This document shows, in pieces, positions 1-9,700 of a stretch of 64,000 bases of DNA. Positions within the stretch are counted from its first letter, which is position 1, and the number at the start of each line of letters is the position of its first letter. The notes beneath the pieces are model-generated. The model saw nothing but the letters and a program-made list of their open reading frames with translations. It was not told the origin of the DNA and ran no database searches. The DNA is taken from assembly GCA_947471745.1 (NCBI GenBank), contig CANJKZ010001028.1, forward strand, positions 1,334,501-1,398,500. The letters run 5' to 3'. The DNA is from Closterium sp. Naga37s-1 (lineage: Eukaryota; Streptophyta; Zygnematophyceae; Desmidiales; Closteriaceae). A program made the translations under genes and the position numbers.

Positions 1-2902
1 TTGGAACCACCTGAGGAGTGACCTGGTGTGCTGCAGTCACCTGAGAGGGTGACTTGGTGCGTGATGTTGATGCCTATGACTGTGCACTTGGCGCCACACG
101 TGAACACCGCATCTGCTGCATCTGGGTCTCCAAATATCTGCGACGGGGGATACAGTCGATGGGGCATGGCATGGGGATGGATCATTTGGACGGATCATGG
201 GAGTGCACGAAGAGCATTCGCATGGCAGTGAGAAGTCTGCAAATGAGGAAGGGTGCGAGGATGGCAGCAGTGAGCGAGAACCTTCACACCCACCCCAAGC
301 CAACCCACGTACACCCTCCCTGCTGACATGCCACCTTTCCACTGCCTGTCAGGCATACCCACCTCCCACCGCCTCACTTTGCACCCATCAATCCTATTGC
401 AGTCAGTGACAAGAATTGGGAACGACGTGAGTGGAAGAGAGCAGCAGAGGCACAGTGGAAGAGAGCAGCAGAGGCACAATGGAATAGCGTACAAGGGGTT
501 GGGTGGGAGCTTTCTTTTTTCTTGCCACTCACATTGGCCCCACCATTCACATTGGCTTTGGCCGCTCACATTGAGTTTCAAGTCGACTCAAGCCTCAAAT
601 CTCGCCACTCACATTCGCTTCAACACTCACATTGGCCCCACCATTCACATTGGCTTTGGCCGCTTACATTGAGTTTTAAGTCGACTCAAGCCTCAAATCT
701 CGCCACTCACATTCGCTTCAACACTCACATTGGCCTCGGCCGCGGGGTTGACGTTCCCGTTGGTGAAGAAGGCGCCGCCCAGAACGACGATCTCCGCCAC
801 GTGCTGGGGGAAGGTGGGGTCCAGCTGCAGGGCCTGAGGAGGGGAAGGGGGGAGAAAGGGGGGGGGGGAAGGGGAGTGGGTAGGGGGGCTGGGCTGAGTG
901 CACAGCACAGAATGACGGTCTCTGCCACGTGCTGGGGGAAGGTGGGGTCCAGCTGCAGGGCCTGGGGGGAGGGGAGAGGGGAGAGGAAGGGAAAGCAGGC
1001 ACAGGAGATGGTGGTGAAGTGAATGGGGCCGGGCTCAATGCACCGGCCAGAATGATGATCTCCAGGAAAGACAGGCACAGCTGCAGCGCCTGGGGGAGTG
1101 AGGGGAGAGGAAGGGCAAGCAGGCACAGGATGGTGGTGGGGCGATGGGGGCTGGGCCGAATGCGCTGCACTGAAGGGGAATCTCTGGCACGTGCTGGGGG
1201 AAAGAGAGATCCAGCTGCAGAGGGATATGATGAGTGATGGGGGCTGGGCTGAATGCGCCGCCCAGAATAATGGTATCCACCACGGTTGGGGGAAGGAGGG
1301 TTCCAGCTGCACAGCACGGAGGGAGATGATGAGGGACAGGGGCTGGGCTGAAGGCGCCACCCAGAACGACATTGCTGGTAGGCTGCAAGAGGATGAGGGG
1401 TCACTCGCCTGTGCTGTTCATGCCATTCGCCTGTGGTGTCCATGTTTGAGGTGCACTTTCAGGTGTAGATTGAGGCGGCCCTAACATCACTCACCCTTGC
1501 TAAATTGGTCAGCGGGCCCAGGGTGAGTGAAACTGCAGTTTTGCGGGTTCTGGGCGACCATTTGAGACGCACTTTTGAAACTGCAGTTCTGCGGTGCCTA
1601 AAAACTTAGTCGCCTTGGCTAAATTGGTGAGGGGTCCCAGAGTCACCACTGTGTCCTGCGCGCGCGACTTTTGAGGGACTCAACGGGCGACTCAAGTGAC
1701 TTTTCAGGCTCCTCAAACCCCACCCTCTCACCCTCTCACCTTTGAGCAGGCCCAGTGCCACCACTGTGACCTGCCCGGGCGACCATTTGAGATGCACTTT
1801 TGAGGAGCAACTTTCAGGCGGCTCAAACCCCACGCACCTTTGCTACATTGGTGAGTGGCCCAGAACCACCACTGTGATCTGCTCAAACGACTTCTGAGGG
1901 GCAACTTCTCAGGTGGCCCAAACCTCACCCACTCACCTTGGCGAGGTTGGTGAGTGGCCCCAGAGCCACCACTGTGATCTGCCCGGGTGCCGCGCGGACC
2001 GTGTCCACTAGGAACTGCGCTGCTCCCTTGTCTATGGGCTTGCCACGTGGCGGCTGCTGATTGGTGTTGCCCATGCCGTCACTGCCATGCACAAAATCCG
2101 CCACTCGGATCTTCTCCACGCCCTGCCAGCCAGTCAGTGCATGCCGGACAGAAGACGCCACCCACCCATGGCATGCACCCATGCCACGGACCCATGCCAC
2201 ACACCCATGCCGCACACCCATGCCGCACACCCATGCCGCACACCCATGCCGCACACCCATGCCGCACACCCATGCCGCACAAACAGAAATTGCATGGATG
2301 GTTCTTGTATGGAAGGTGGGAGAGAAGGATGGGGTGGATTAATGGTAGACTGTTGAAGTGTTGGGGGGGTTATTAGGGGTTGGAAGGGGGGGTTGAGAAG
2401 GGAAACAAGCTTTGTGAGTGTAAAAGAAGGCAAGAAGAGGAGGTGATGGGACATAAGAAACGGATAGACGGGAATGGGGAGAGGTGGGTAACGAGGTTGC
2501 AAGGCCCGGGACACATGGACTGTGCAATCTGTGCACAAACTCGCAGTCACCTGTCACGTGCCACCCCTCACGTGCCACCAGTCACATGCCACCTGTCACG
2601 TGCCACCTGTCACGTGCCACCTGTCACGTGCCACCTGTCACGTGCCACCTGTCACGTGCCCCTGTAATCACCCACCCGAAGAGTGACCTCTTCTCCATGC
2701 GCCACTGGCACGTCCTCCCTCCCTGCCAGCTCGCACTGCTCTCACACACGCACTCACGCACCCACCCGCGAACCCACCCTCGCACCCACGCACCCACCCA
2801 CCCACCCACCTCCCCACACACACAAACCCAAACGCACACATGCACACACGCACACGCACAAACAGACAGACGCACACACACACACACACACATGCATACG
2901 CA

Positions 2903-2952
<50 letters not shown>

Positions 2953-4446
2953 TACATACACACACACACAAAGACACACACGAGCGCGCGCACACACACA
3001 CACGCACACACACACACACACACGCACCCATACGCACAAGCGCGCACGTGCAGGCAGGAATTAAAGAGAGTGGGAGTTTGTGAAGTAAGCTGGCAGAGAG
3101 GATGGCGGATGGGGAGCGCTTGGCATAGAAGCACATATTGAGAGGGCGTGGGGATAGCATGGTAGCACCTGTGGATAGAATGAGAGCGTGCATAGAATGA
3201 GAGCGTGCATAGAATGAGAGCACGTGTGCATAGAATGAGAGCACGTGTGCATAGAATGAGAGCGCGTGTGGATAGAAGAGCGCGTGGGGATAGAATGAGA
3301 GCACGTGGGGATAGAATGAGAGCACGTGGGGATAGAATGAGAGCACGTGGGGATAGAATGAGAGCACGTGGGGATAGAATGAGAGCACGTGTGGATAAAA
3401 CAAGAGCACGTGTGATTAGCACAAAATCACGATAACTCATTGAATGGGACGTAGGCGGATGCAGTCAGCAAATGGGACAGACGTGGCACGTGGGAAAGGC
3501 GAAGAGGAGGGGGCGGGGGAGGGGGAGTGAGAGTGGGAGGGGGAGCGGGAGGGGGAGTGGGAGGGAGAAACATGGGCATGCAGTGTGGGAGAGGTCGAGA
3601 AACTCACGAGGCGGAGCGCGTTGGCGGTGGCGGTGGGCGTGCGCACGTTGCCGAAGACGGTGGTGATGCCCACCACGTGCAGCTGCTCGGGCGACAGGAA
3701 CGCCAGTAGAATCGCCATCGTGTCGTCTGCCCAGAGATTAAAACAAAAACAAAAATACAAACAAGTTGTAAGAATAACGAAGAAAGGCAAAGAACAACAG
3801 AATAACCGCGTGTAGTGAGCCGATTGTTCTGTTGGCTCAAAAACAGAATGGGCATGGAGTCGTTTGCTGCACAGAAGAGAGGGCTGGCCGGGGAGGAGAG
3901 GAAGAAAGAGGAGGGGGGGAAGAGATAGTGATAGTCGGCGGACAGTGGGTGGCCAAGACTGGCGACGCCTCGCATCACGGCCAGCTCCGGTGGAGATACG
4001 ACGGCTAGCAGTGTCGCCAGGGTGTCGCCAGGGTGTCGCCTGGGTGTCGCCTGAGTGTCGCCAGGGTGTCGACTGGGCAGGGCGAATTGGCAAGCGGTAG
4101 GGAGGGGAGGTGGGTGAAAGGGTGTCGTCGGTAGGACGGCACGGGGAATGCCCCCCACCTCGTCGCGCTCCGATGAGGGGAAGCATGTTGAGGAGATTTG
4201 TTGCTTCAAGGTACGGACACACAGCGGAGAGAAGATAAGCAAGATACGTGCGTGTCCACGTAGCCTCTATAAGACTAATTGCGTGGCAATTCTGATCGCG
4301 GCGCCACTCTTCATCCTTCCCACTATTTCCACGTAACCTTTCTCGCCAGCTACTCCCCGTTCTCTTGCCGTACCTATTCCCGGATCCGTGTCGATAATTA
4401 TTCTTTTGGGCAGTCGCGACGTGTCTTTCTCCACCCCAACAGCCAT
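1..4446 (-). CDS. Nucleoside hydrolase (uridine nucleosidase-like), six exons, 3' end off window
   Basis: Hydrolyses the N-glycosidic bond of ribonucleosides (uridine, inosine) in cytosolic nucleoside salvage; this is family knowledge. Exons on the minus strand are 4446-4374, 3726-3608, 2735-2676, 2122-1937, 833-729 and 137-41, the last ending at a plausible donor; later exons are outside. The ATG at 4446-4444 lies in a strong GCCATGG context. Exon 1 ends IIIDTDPGI and a split GAC codon gives [16 protein letters not shown], the calcium- and ribose-binding DxDxxxDD signature. Then come [57 protein letters not shown] and GINITHQV, all in the order and spacing of plant uridine nucleosidases. The junctions are GT-AG and nearly all in phase 0. 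No stop or frameshift is seen in the six exons, so the gene looks functional. Introns are swollen by tandem repeats. The family's C-terminal active-site histidine would lie in the missing exons. Confidence 0.88.
541..728 (-). repeat. 98-bp tandem duplication in intron 5, abutting exon 5
   Basis: Two nearly identical 98-bp units (541-638 and 639-736) run into the 3' edge of exon 5. They repeatedly carry the sense-strand string CCAATGTGAGTG or CAATGTGAATG, which is the exon 5 end plus its donor site. The duplicated unit therefore seems to have arisen from the exon 5/intron 5 boundary. Confidence 0.8.
905..1390 (-). repeat. Array of about five decayed exon-5 copies in intron 4
   Basis: Five blocks (about 910-967, 1048-1094, 1165-1220, 1255-1315, 1355-1383) resemble the start of exon 5 on the minus strand. 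The first is close to exact: it would read [18 protein letters not shown] against [18 protein letters not shown] in the exon. The later ones drift progressively. Each is followed by a relic of the LGGAF codons (sense TTCTGGGCGGCGC in the exon). None keeps the exon 5 donor, so they read as decayed duplications, not alternative exons. Confidence 0.75.
1484..1890 (-). repeat. Array of about four decayed copies of the exon-4 3' edge
   Basis: Blocks near 1484-1515, 1604-1660, 1725-1785 and 1828-1885 repeat the last codons of exon 4 plus the donor (real edge 1931-1990). Each has the plus-strand theme of CACCTT(G)GC, AATTGGTGAG, GGCCCAG and CACCACTGTG. They differ by substitutions and small indels. 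Together with the exon-5-like array, this means most of intron 4 derives from its two flanking exons. Confidence 0.72.
2165..2285. repeat. 12-bp minisatellite in intron 3
   Basis: About nine tandem copies of a 12-bp unit of the form CACCCATGCCGC, with minor variants at the left end. It lies just 5' of exon 4 in gene orientation. On the sense strand the unit contains GGCATGGG, also present in exon 4 in the codons for DGMGN, so it may have been seeded from the exon. Confidence 0.85.
2548..2663. repeat. 13-14-bp minisatellite in intron 3
   Basis: About eight tandem copies of CACGTGCCACCTGT (variants CCCCT and CAGT at the left). The array stops a few bases from the exon 3 donor at 2675. The sense strand repeats CAGGTGGCACGTGA, so each unit contains a donor-like CAG/GTGG. 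Confidence 0.85.
2815..3048. repeat. (CA)n-rich microsatellite in intron 2
   Basis: About 230 bp of almost pure alternating CA with occasional G, T or AA interruptions, giving long alternating purine-pyrimidine runs. Many spurious reading frames of Thr-His or Val-Cys cross it. No coding content. Confidence 0.95.
3170..3420. repeat. About 20-bp minisatellite in intron 2
   Basis: Roughly a dozen tandem copies of a unit like GATAGAATGAGAGCACGTGG, with a transition along the array from GTGCATAGAATGAGAGC to GTGGGGATAGAATGAGAGC. There are no spacers between units, so this is a minisatellite and not a CRISPR-like structure. Confidence 0.9.
3955..4080 (-). repeat. 11-bp minisatellite and exon-2-like relic in intron 1
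   Basis: Tandem GGTGTCGCC(A/T)G units (4010-4080) run directly into a stretch (3955-4020) whose minus-strand reading contains [17 protein letters not shown]. This resembles exon 2 ([17 protein letters not shown]) on the same strand. The minisatellite unit equals the first codons of that stretch. I read it as a decayed exon 2 copy whose edge then expanded; chance similarity is possible. Confidence 0.45.
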
Positions 4447-5380
4447 GGCGTTCTCCTCTTTTAAGAGACACTACCACCTGCGCCTAATCAACTTTTCGTT
4501 TCAAGAAGGAACGCGAGATGCGTGAAGCCAACGTTAGCCTAAAGAATCGACTAGCTTTAGGGCCAATTTCCGTCTGTACTGCGCACTCCTACGTCAAGGT
4601 TCGGGACGAAGTGCGAATTTGAGCTTTGTGTGCGTCTAAGCTTTGAGAAGGTAGGGAATATGTATGTTGGCGGGAGTGATTTAGAAGCAGTTGTGAGCTT
4701 CAGTGATGTTTGCCAATCTTCCCGTTCTGTATGACATGACTTGGATGGAAAGCAGCAATGGTGAGTGGTGGACCATGACCTGACCTAACGTACAACCACT
4801 TCCACCGCACTGAAAAACGTTTCAACCACTTCCTAGTAGGATGGAACCAATGTCATGTCATCAACATCAAACCCGCAGAGAGTGGATCAAACCAAACAGG
4901 GAAGTCGGTGATTGATTGGCTGGAAGGACGTTGGGATGGGGTGACACTGCCCAATGTGCGAACGAACTGTCCTTGCCGTTTGATTGGATTGGATATTCGT
5001 TGAGCGAGTGAGGGCTCCGCTGTAAAGTGTGACAGGCAACTGACGAATGCGCAATCAGCATACATCTGGTCCCACGTCATTGTGGATGGAGGAGAGGCTG
5101 TATTGCAGGGAGCTTGAGCTTGTCCTGGCAGAAGTTCCCCTCTCACCACAAACTCGAGAACCAGTCACACAGTTGGAAATAGTGGTGGCGATGGATGTCA
5201 TGCGGAGTTTGCCATCAACTAGGCAATGAGGACTTGGTCGTCAAACCCCGTTATGGTGCTAGTGTACGTGTTCCGTTGGTGGCTGTTACGAGTGCAATTG
5301 AGCGAGCGAGCTAGAATTGCACTACCTAAGCAAAACAATACATTGAGCGAAGGCATGAGCGAAGAAGAATATATACCGTA
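4447..5380. other. Upstream region of the hydrolase gene; no gene seen
   Basis: This is the 5' flank of the minus-strand hydrolase gene and must hold its promoter. I see no clear TATA box, no long reading frame with recognisable domains, no RNA gene and no repeat structure. Base composition is more balanced than in the retroelements to the right. Confidence 0.6.
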
Positions 5381-5871
5381 AGCCCCCGGATAGAAGCGCC
5401 CCTGGAGGTATAAAAAAACACTGTTTTTTAGGGGGTGCGCTTATAATCGAGGAATTTTATAAGCGCCGGCGTTTAGAAAATGGCAAAAAGAAATTCTATA
5501 TGTTTTACACCAAACTGTAGATCTCGTTCTGCCGATTGTAATCGAGTCGAAAACATATAGGGTCGCGAATCTAATTCTCGCGCAACTTGGCAGGGAGTGA
5601 TTCCCTGCCAACTCAAACTGACAGAATGACAGCACATGCTGACTAGACGCGCAAAAGGTGAGATCAGAGTGTGGGAAATCGAGCTTGTAGTTCGTTTCCC
5701 TCATAATGTGAAATTCGTTTCTGTATTTTGTCAGGTTTTCAAAAGAAAAAACAACATGCGCTTATAATAAATCATCTTTCTTTAGGGGGTGGGCTTATAA
5801 TTGAGGACCGGATATAAGCGCCGTCATCCTTTTATAAGCGCCGGCGCTTATCCGAGGCCTGCGCTTCTATC
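5381..5871. mobile_element. Small inverted-repeat (MITE-like) element, right end cut by family-B insertion
   Basis: GATAGAAGCGC at 5389-5399 is repeated inverted as GCGCTTCTATC at 5861-5871. Inside, subterminal motifs recur: a GGGGTGCGCTTATAATCGAGG-type motif near 5432 and 5787, and TTTATAAGCGCCGGCG near 5456 and 5829. The left end continues outward as TAAGCCCCC. The matching right-hand GGGGGCTTA is missing because the family-B LTR begins exactly at 5872. No transposase is present and I cannot assign a superfamily. Confidence 0.5.
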
Positions 5872-6306
5872 TGTTATAATTTGAAGTGATTTAGTAGGAT
5901 CGTATACTTAGGATGATAGCTTCCTGTTGTAGCGGAAGTATTTGTATGAGTTAATGCCAGTGTAGGAGGCTTTTGTCTGGACTAATGTAAGCCCATGTAG
6001 TGATATGTTTCAGGATCAATGTCTCTGAAATCAGATATATTATAAAATGACAAACATACATAATATATAGCTAGAGTAAAGTACCTACTCGCATACTGTA
6101 CAATGCTATTCACGCTATTCCTGTTCTGAAACGGTACGTCACTATTCGCGAGGCCTATAGTTACGTGCTGACGTCATCCTAGGGCGCGTAGTGCTTTGCT
6201 GACGTCAGCCTATCGGTACTTTACTATTACGTGCGAAGTCTCGCACTGTACTTAACTGTACTACACGAATTCCGTGAAGTGCTTAAGTCTCGATATTATC
6301 TCAACA
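5872..6306 (-). repeat. Family-B 3' LTR (435 bp)
   Basis: On the minus strand it starts TGTTGAGATA and ends TATAACA, giving TG...CA termini. It is preceded on the element strand by a purine tract GAAGTGAAGGGGAG (6307-6320), the expected polypurine tract. About 290 bp are collinear with the 5' LTR at 42591-42882. Confidence 0.9.
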
Positions 6307-6766
6307 CTCCCCTTCACTTCTAGGAGTTCGGTGTAGTTACCCTGTTGCCTCAGAAACACCGCTGAGCTGGTTGCAGTGGTGAAATTTCTGTCGTGTCAGT
6401 TTCTTGGTAAGTGAGTCAGCTGCCATGTCACCAGTGGGATAGTAGACAAGGCGCATTCTCTCCTTGTCGATCGCATCATTGACGAAAAAGTAACGCAGTG
6501 AGATGTGTTTTGTGCGATTGGCGAAGCCGGGCTTGTTGGCGATGGTAATTGCACTCTGTTGTCGCACTGCAACGTAAACTGATTTGGCGTGACGAACTTT
6601 GCTTCATCGAGCAGTTCCTGTAAGTATAATCCTTCTCGGGTTGCAGCACACGCGGCAATGAATTCTGCTTCAGCCGAGGAAAGTGACACGAGTTCCTGTT
6701 TTGATGAATTCCACGAGATTGGGCCAATTGGCTCGAGACGGAAGATGTAGCCTGTTCATGACCGAC
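6307..6766 (-). pseudogene. Family-B RNase H remnant and 3' UTR
   Basis: The minus-strand reading gives GYIFRLEPIGPISWNS, then VSLSSAEAEFIAACAATREG, then ISLRYFFVNDAI and DMAADSLTKKLTRQKF, the typical copia RNase H end (SSAEAE, the RHISLRYF-type helix, AADxLTK). A one-base shift separates the LQCDN and QSAIT segments. Its left edge near 6766 is fused to the RT of element A-1, so the first part of RNase H and the preceding RT end are missing. Confidence 0.85.
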
Positions 6767-9700
6767 GCGTGGCCTGCGCAGCCAGATCTCCTCGTGCAGG
6801 CTGCCCTGTAGGAAAGCAGTGCTGAAGTCAAGGGAGTGAAGCTCGTAGTCACGCTGAGCAGCAACATGCAGCAGAACCCGAAGAGTGGTCATCTTTGGGG
6901 TCGGGGAGAAGGTCTGAAAGTAGTCAACTCCCTGCCACTGACTGAAGCCTCGAGCCACGTAACGCGCCTTGAAGACAGGCGGAGAACCCGGCGGCCGCTT
7001 CACCCTGAAAATCCACATGCCACTGACGATGTTCGCCCCAGGTGGGGGAACCTCGTCGACGTAGGTGCCTGTGGACTTCCAGGAAGCCATCTCTGCGTCC
7101 ATGGTTGCCTGCCACTGAGAGGAGTAAGGACCCTCTATCGCCTCTGCGTAAGAGCGCGGGGTCGGGATGTCTGGTGCATCCGGGTCTCCCTCAGGGGCAA
7201 GCAGCGTGGACACGAGATGAGGTAAAGCAGCAGCAAAACACTGGAACTCCTCCTGTCGGTCCTCAAGGACGTCCGTGCTAAGAGCACACTCACCCCCGAC
7301 GGACGGAGGACAGACAGACTCAGACTCAGCAACAAGACTAGCGGCGTAGTCTAGACGACAGTGAGCAGCGAAGTCGACAAGCTCGGCAACTAAGGCAGAC
7401 GCAGTAGTGGACTCAAAGGAAGGGTCAGTGACAACAGTGGCTAGGACACGCGTGACAGTAGGACTGGCAGCACGAAGGGAGTCAGACTCCGGGTCAGCAA
7501 GAGCAGGAAGAGAGGACGCTGGAGGAGACGGCAAAGGGACACGCTGTGACGCAGTGGAAGGACGCAGTGCCATCTGATGCGTGCCCGGGACCGCAGGAGG
7601 ACGCTGACGGGGAACACGACGACTAGTGCGAGCAGGACGAACAGGCGACGCTGGACGCGACTCAGGCTCACGACGCTCAGCAAGACCTCCAGTAGGACCA
7701 GCGTAGGGAGAAGGAGCAGGCAAAGGGGAGACCAGCTGTAACTGTGACTCGGACTGGACAGGCGGAGGACACTCTAAGGAAGGAGCAGGACTAGGAGAAG
7801 GCGGAAGACCAAGAACCTGCTCAAGGAGCGGAACGAAGTACGGCCGCGGCCGCGCAGCACCTCCAGAACCAGCAGGGACAACACCAGCACCCCCAGCGTC
7901 AGCTCCAACTCCAGCAGCACCACCAGCTCCAGTACCTCTAGCAGCTCCAGCTCCAGCAGGACCACCAGCAGACACAGCCGCTCCGGCTCCAGTACCTCCA
8001 GTAGCACCCACTCCAGCAGCACCACCAGCTCCAGCTCCACCAGTAGCTCCAGCACCAGGAGCACCACCAGGCCCAGCAGCTCCAGTACCTCCAGTACGAG
8101 CACCTCCGGGACCCGTGGCTCCAGCACCCCCAGCAGAAGCAGAACCTCCAGTACCGGCTCCAGCAGCACCTCCAGCTCCAGAACCTCCAGCAGCAGCAGA
8201 ACCTCCAGCTCCAGCAGCACGGCTCTAGCGGCGAGCAAACCACTCGCGCAGCTCCTGTGGAGAGGGAAGCTCCCGCCGGGACAAAGCACCCGAAGGACCG
8301 CCAGGTCCAGCACCGACAGGCTCCACACCCCCACTCCCAGCAGCCCCAGGCTCAGCACCCCCAGAAGCAGCACCCCCAGGCCCCGCACGCTCAGGCTCAG
8401 CACCCCCAGACCCAGCACCCCCAGGCTCCGCACGCTCAGGCTCAGCACCCCCAGACGCACCAGAGTCAGCAGCTACCTCGACAGGCTCGACTGCATCTAC
8501 CTGGGACACACCTGAGGGGGCAGGACCCTGAGGGGGGAGGGGGTCTACCGGGGGGGGACCGGGAGCGAGGAAGAGCGGCGGGGGGGGGAGGGGGGCAGTG
8601 CGGTAGGGGAAGAGACGGTAGTACGGAACCGACTCGTCAAACGTGACGTCCTGGGAGGACAGAACACGACGCGAGGTGGGGTGGTAAAACTGCCAACCAG
8701 GCGCGTCAGGGGGAAAGCCGAGAAAGACGCAAGGAACAGCACGGGAGGACAGCTTGTCCGAAGACAAGTCTCGGACAAAAGCTCGAGATCCCCAGACACG
8801 GAACGCAGACGCATCGCCAACCTTCCCCGTCCACCGCAGAGTAGGGGAGGTCTCCGGCAGGGAGACCCGGGGCTGAAGGTTGATCTGATGCGCCGCGTAC
8901 TGAACCGCGAACGGCCACAGAAAATGGGGAGCAGCCGCATGGATCATGGACGTACGAGCGACATCCATGACCATGCCAATGCGGCGCTCAGCAATCCCAT
9001 TTTGCTGTGGAGAGGCCGGAAGCGTGAACGTCTGGCGGATGCCCTCCGCACGACAGAAGGCTCGCAGAAGGTCGGAGGAAAACTCTCCGCCTCTGTCGGA
9101 GTGCAGACGCAGAACAGGAAAGTCCGAGCCGAAACGCTCTCTGAGCTGGAGACGAGCAACGCGGATCCAGTCGATCAACACCTCAGTGACCTCACCCTTG
9201 CTGCGCAAGGGGAAGACAGTGGTGTAACGCGAGTAGTCGTCAACCACCAGCAGGAAGTAACGCTCGTGACCCTGTCCACGGACGCGGGCTGGGCCCCACA
9301 CGTCCATGTAAAGAGTCTGCAGCGGAGCCTCTGTCGGGGGAAACTCGGAGGAGTGAGGAGCGGCGCGCTGCCGCCCCTCGACGCAGGGAACGCAGGTAGG
9401 GGCAGGCCCCGGGGGAAGGGGAGGGAGGGACCGGGGGAGACCAGAGACAAGGACACGGGAGGCCATGCCTCGGAGACGAGGCAAGGAGGGGTGACCAAGG
9501 CGGTGGTGCCAGAGGAGGGTCTGGTGGGACAGGAGGCGACACGAGCAGGGGGCAGACGCAAGACCTGACCGAGACGCTGCAGCAAACACCTGACTTGACG
9601 CAGCTACCTGACCAGACGCAGCAACCGGAGGAGACTCTGTGGTCAGTGTGTACAGGCTCGACCCCGGTCGACGGGTAAACGAGGCCAAGTGGCGGCCCGT

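Noticed and set aside
905-1390. Exon 5 copies as mutually exclusive alternative exons
   Set aside because: Copies lack the donor and the NVNPAAEAN codons and become increasingly degenerate.
2624-3409. Val-Cys and Thr-His repeat frames
   Set aside because: Translations of the (CA)n tract and the 20-bp minisatellite in intron 2.
3170-3420. CRISPR-like appearance of regular direct repeats
   Set aside because: Units are contiguous without unique spacers, in a eukaryotic intron.
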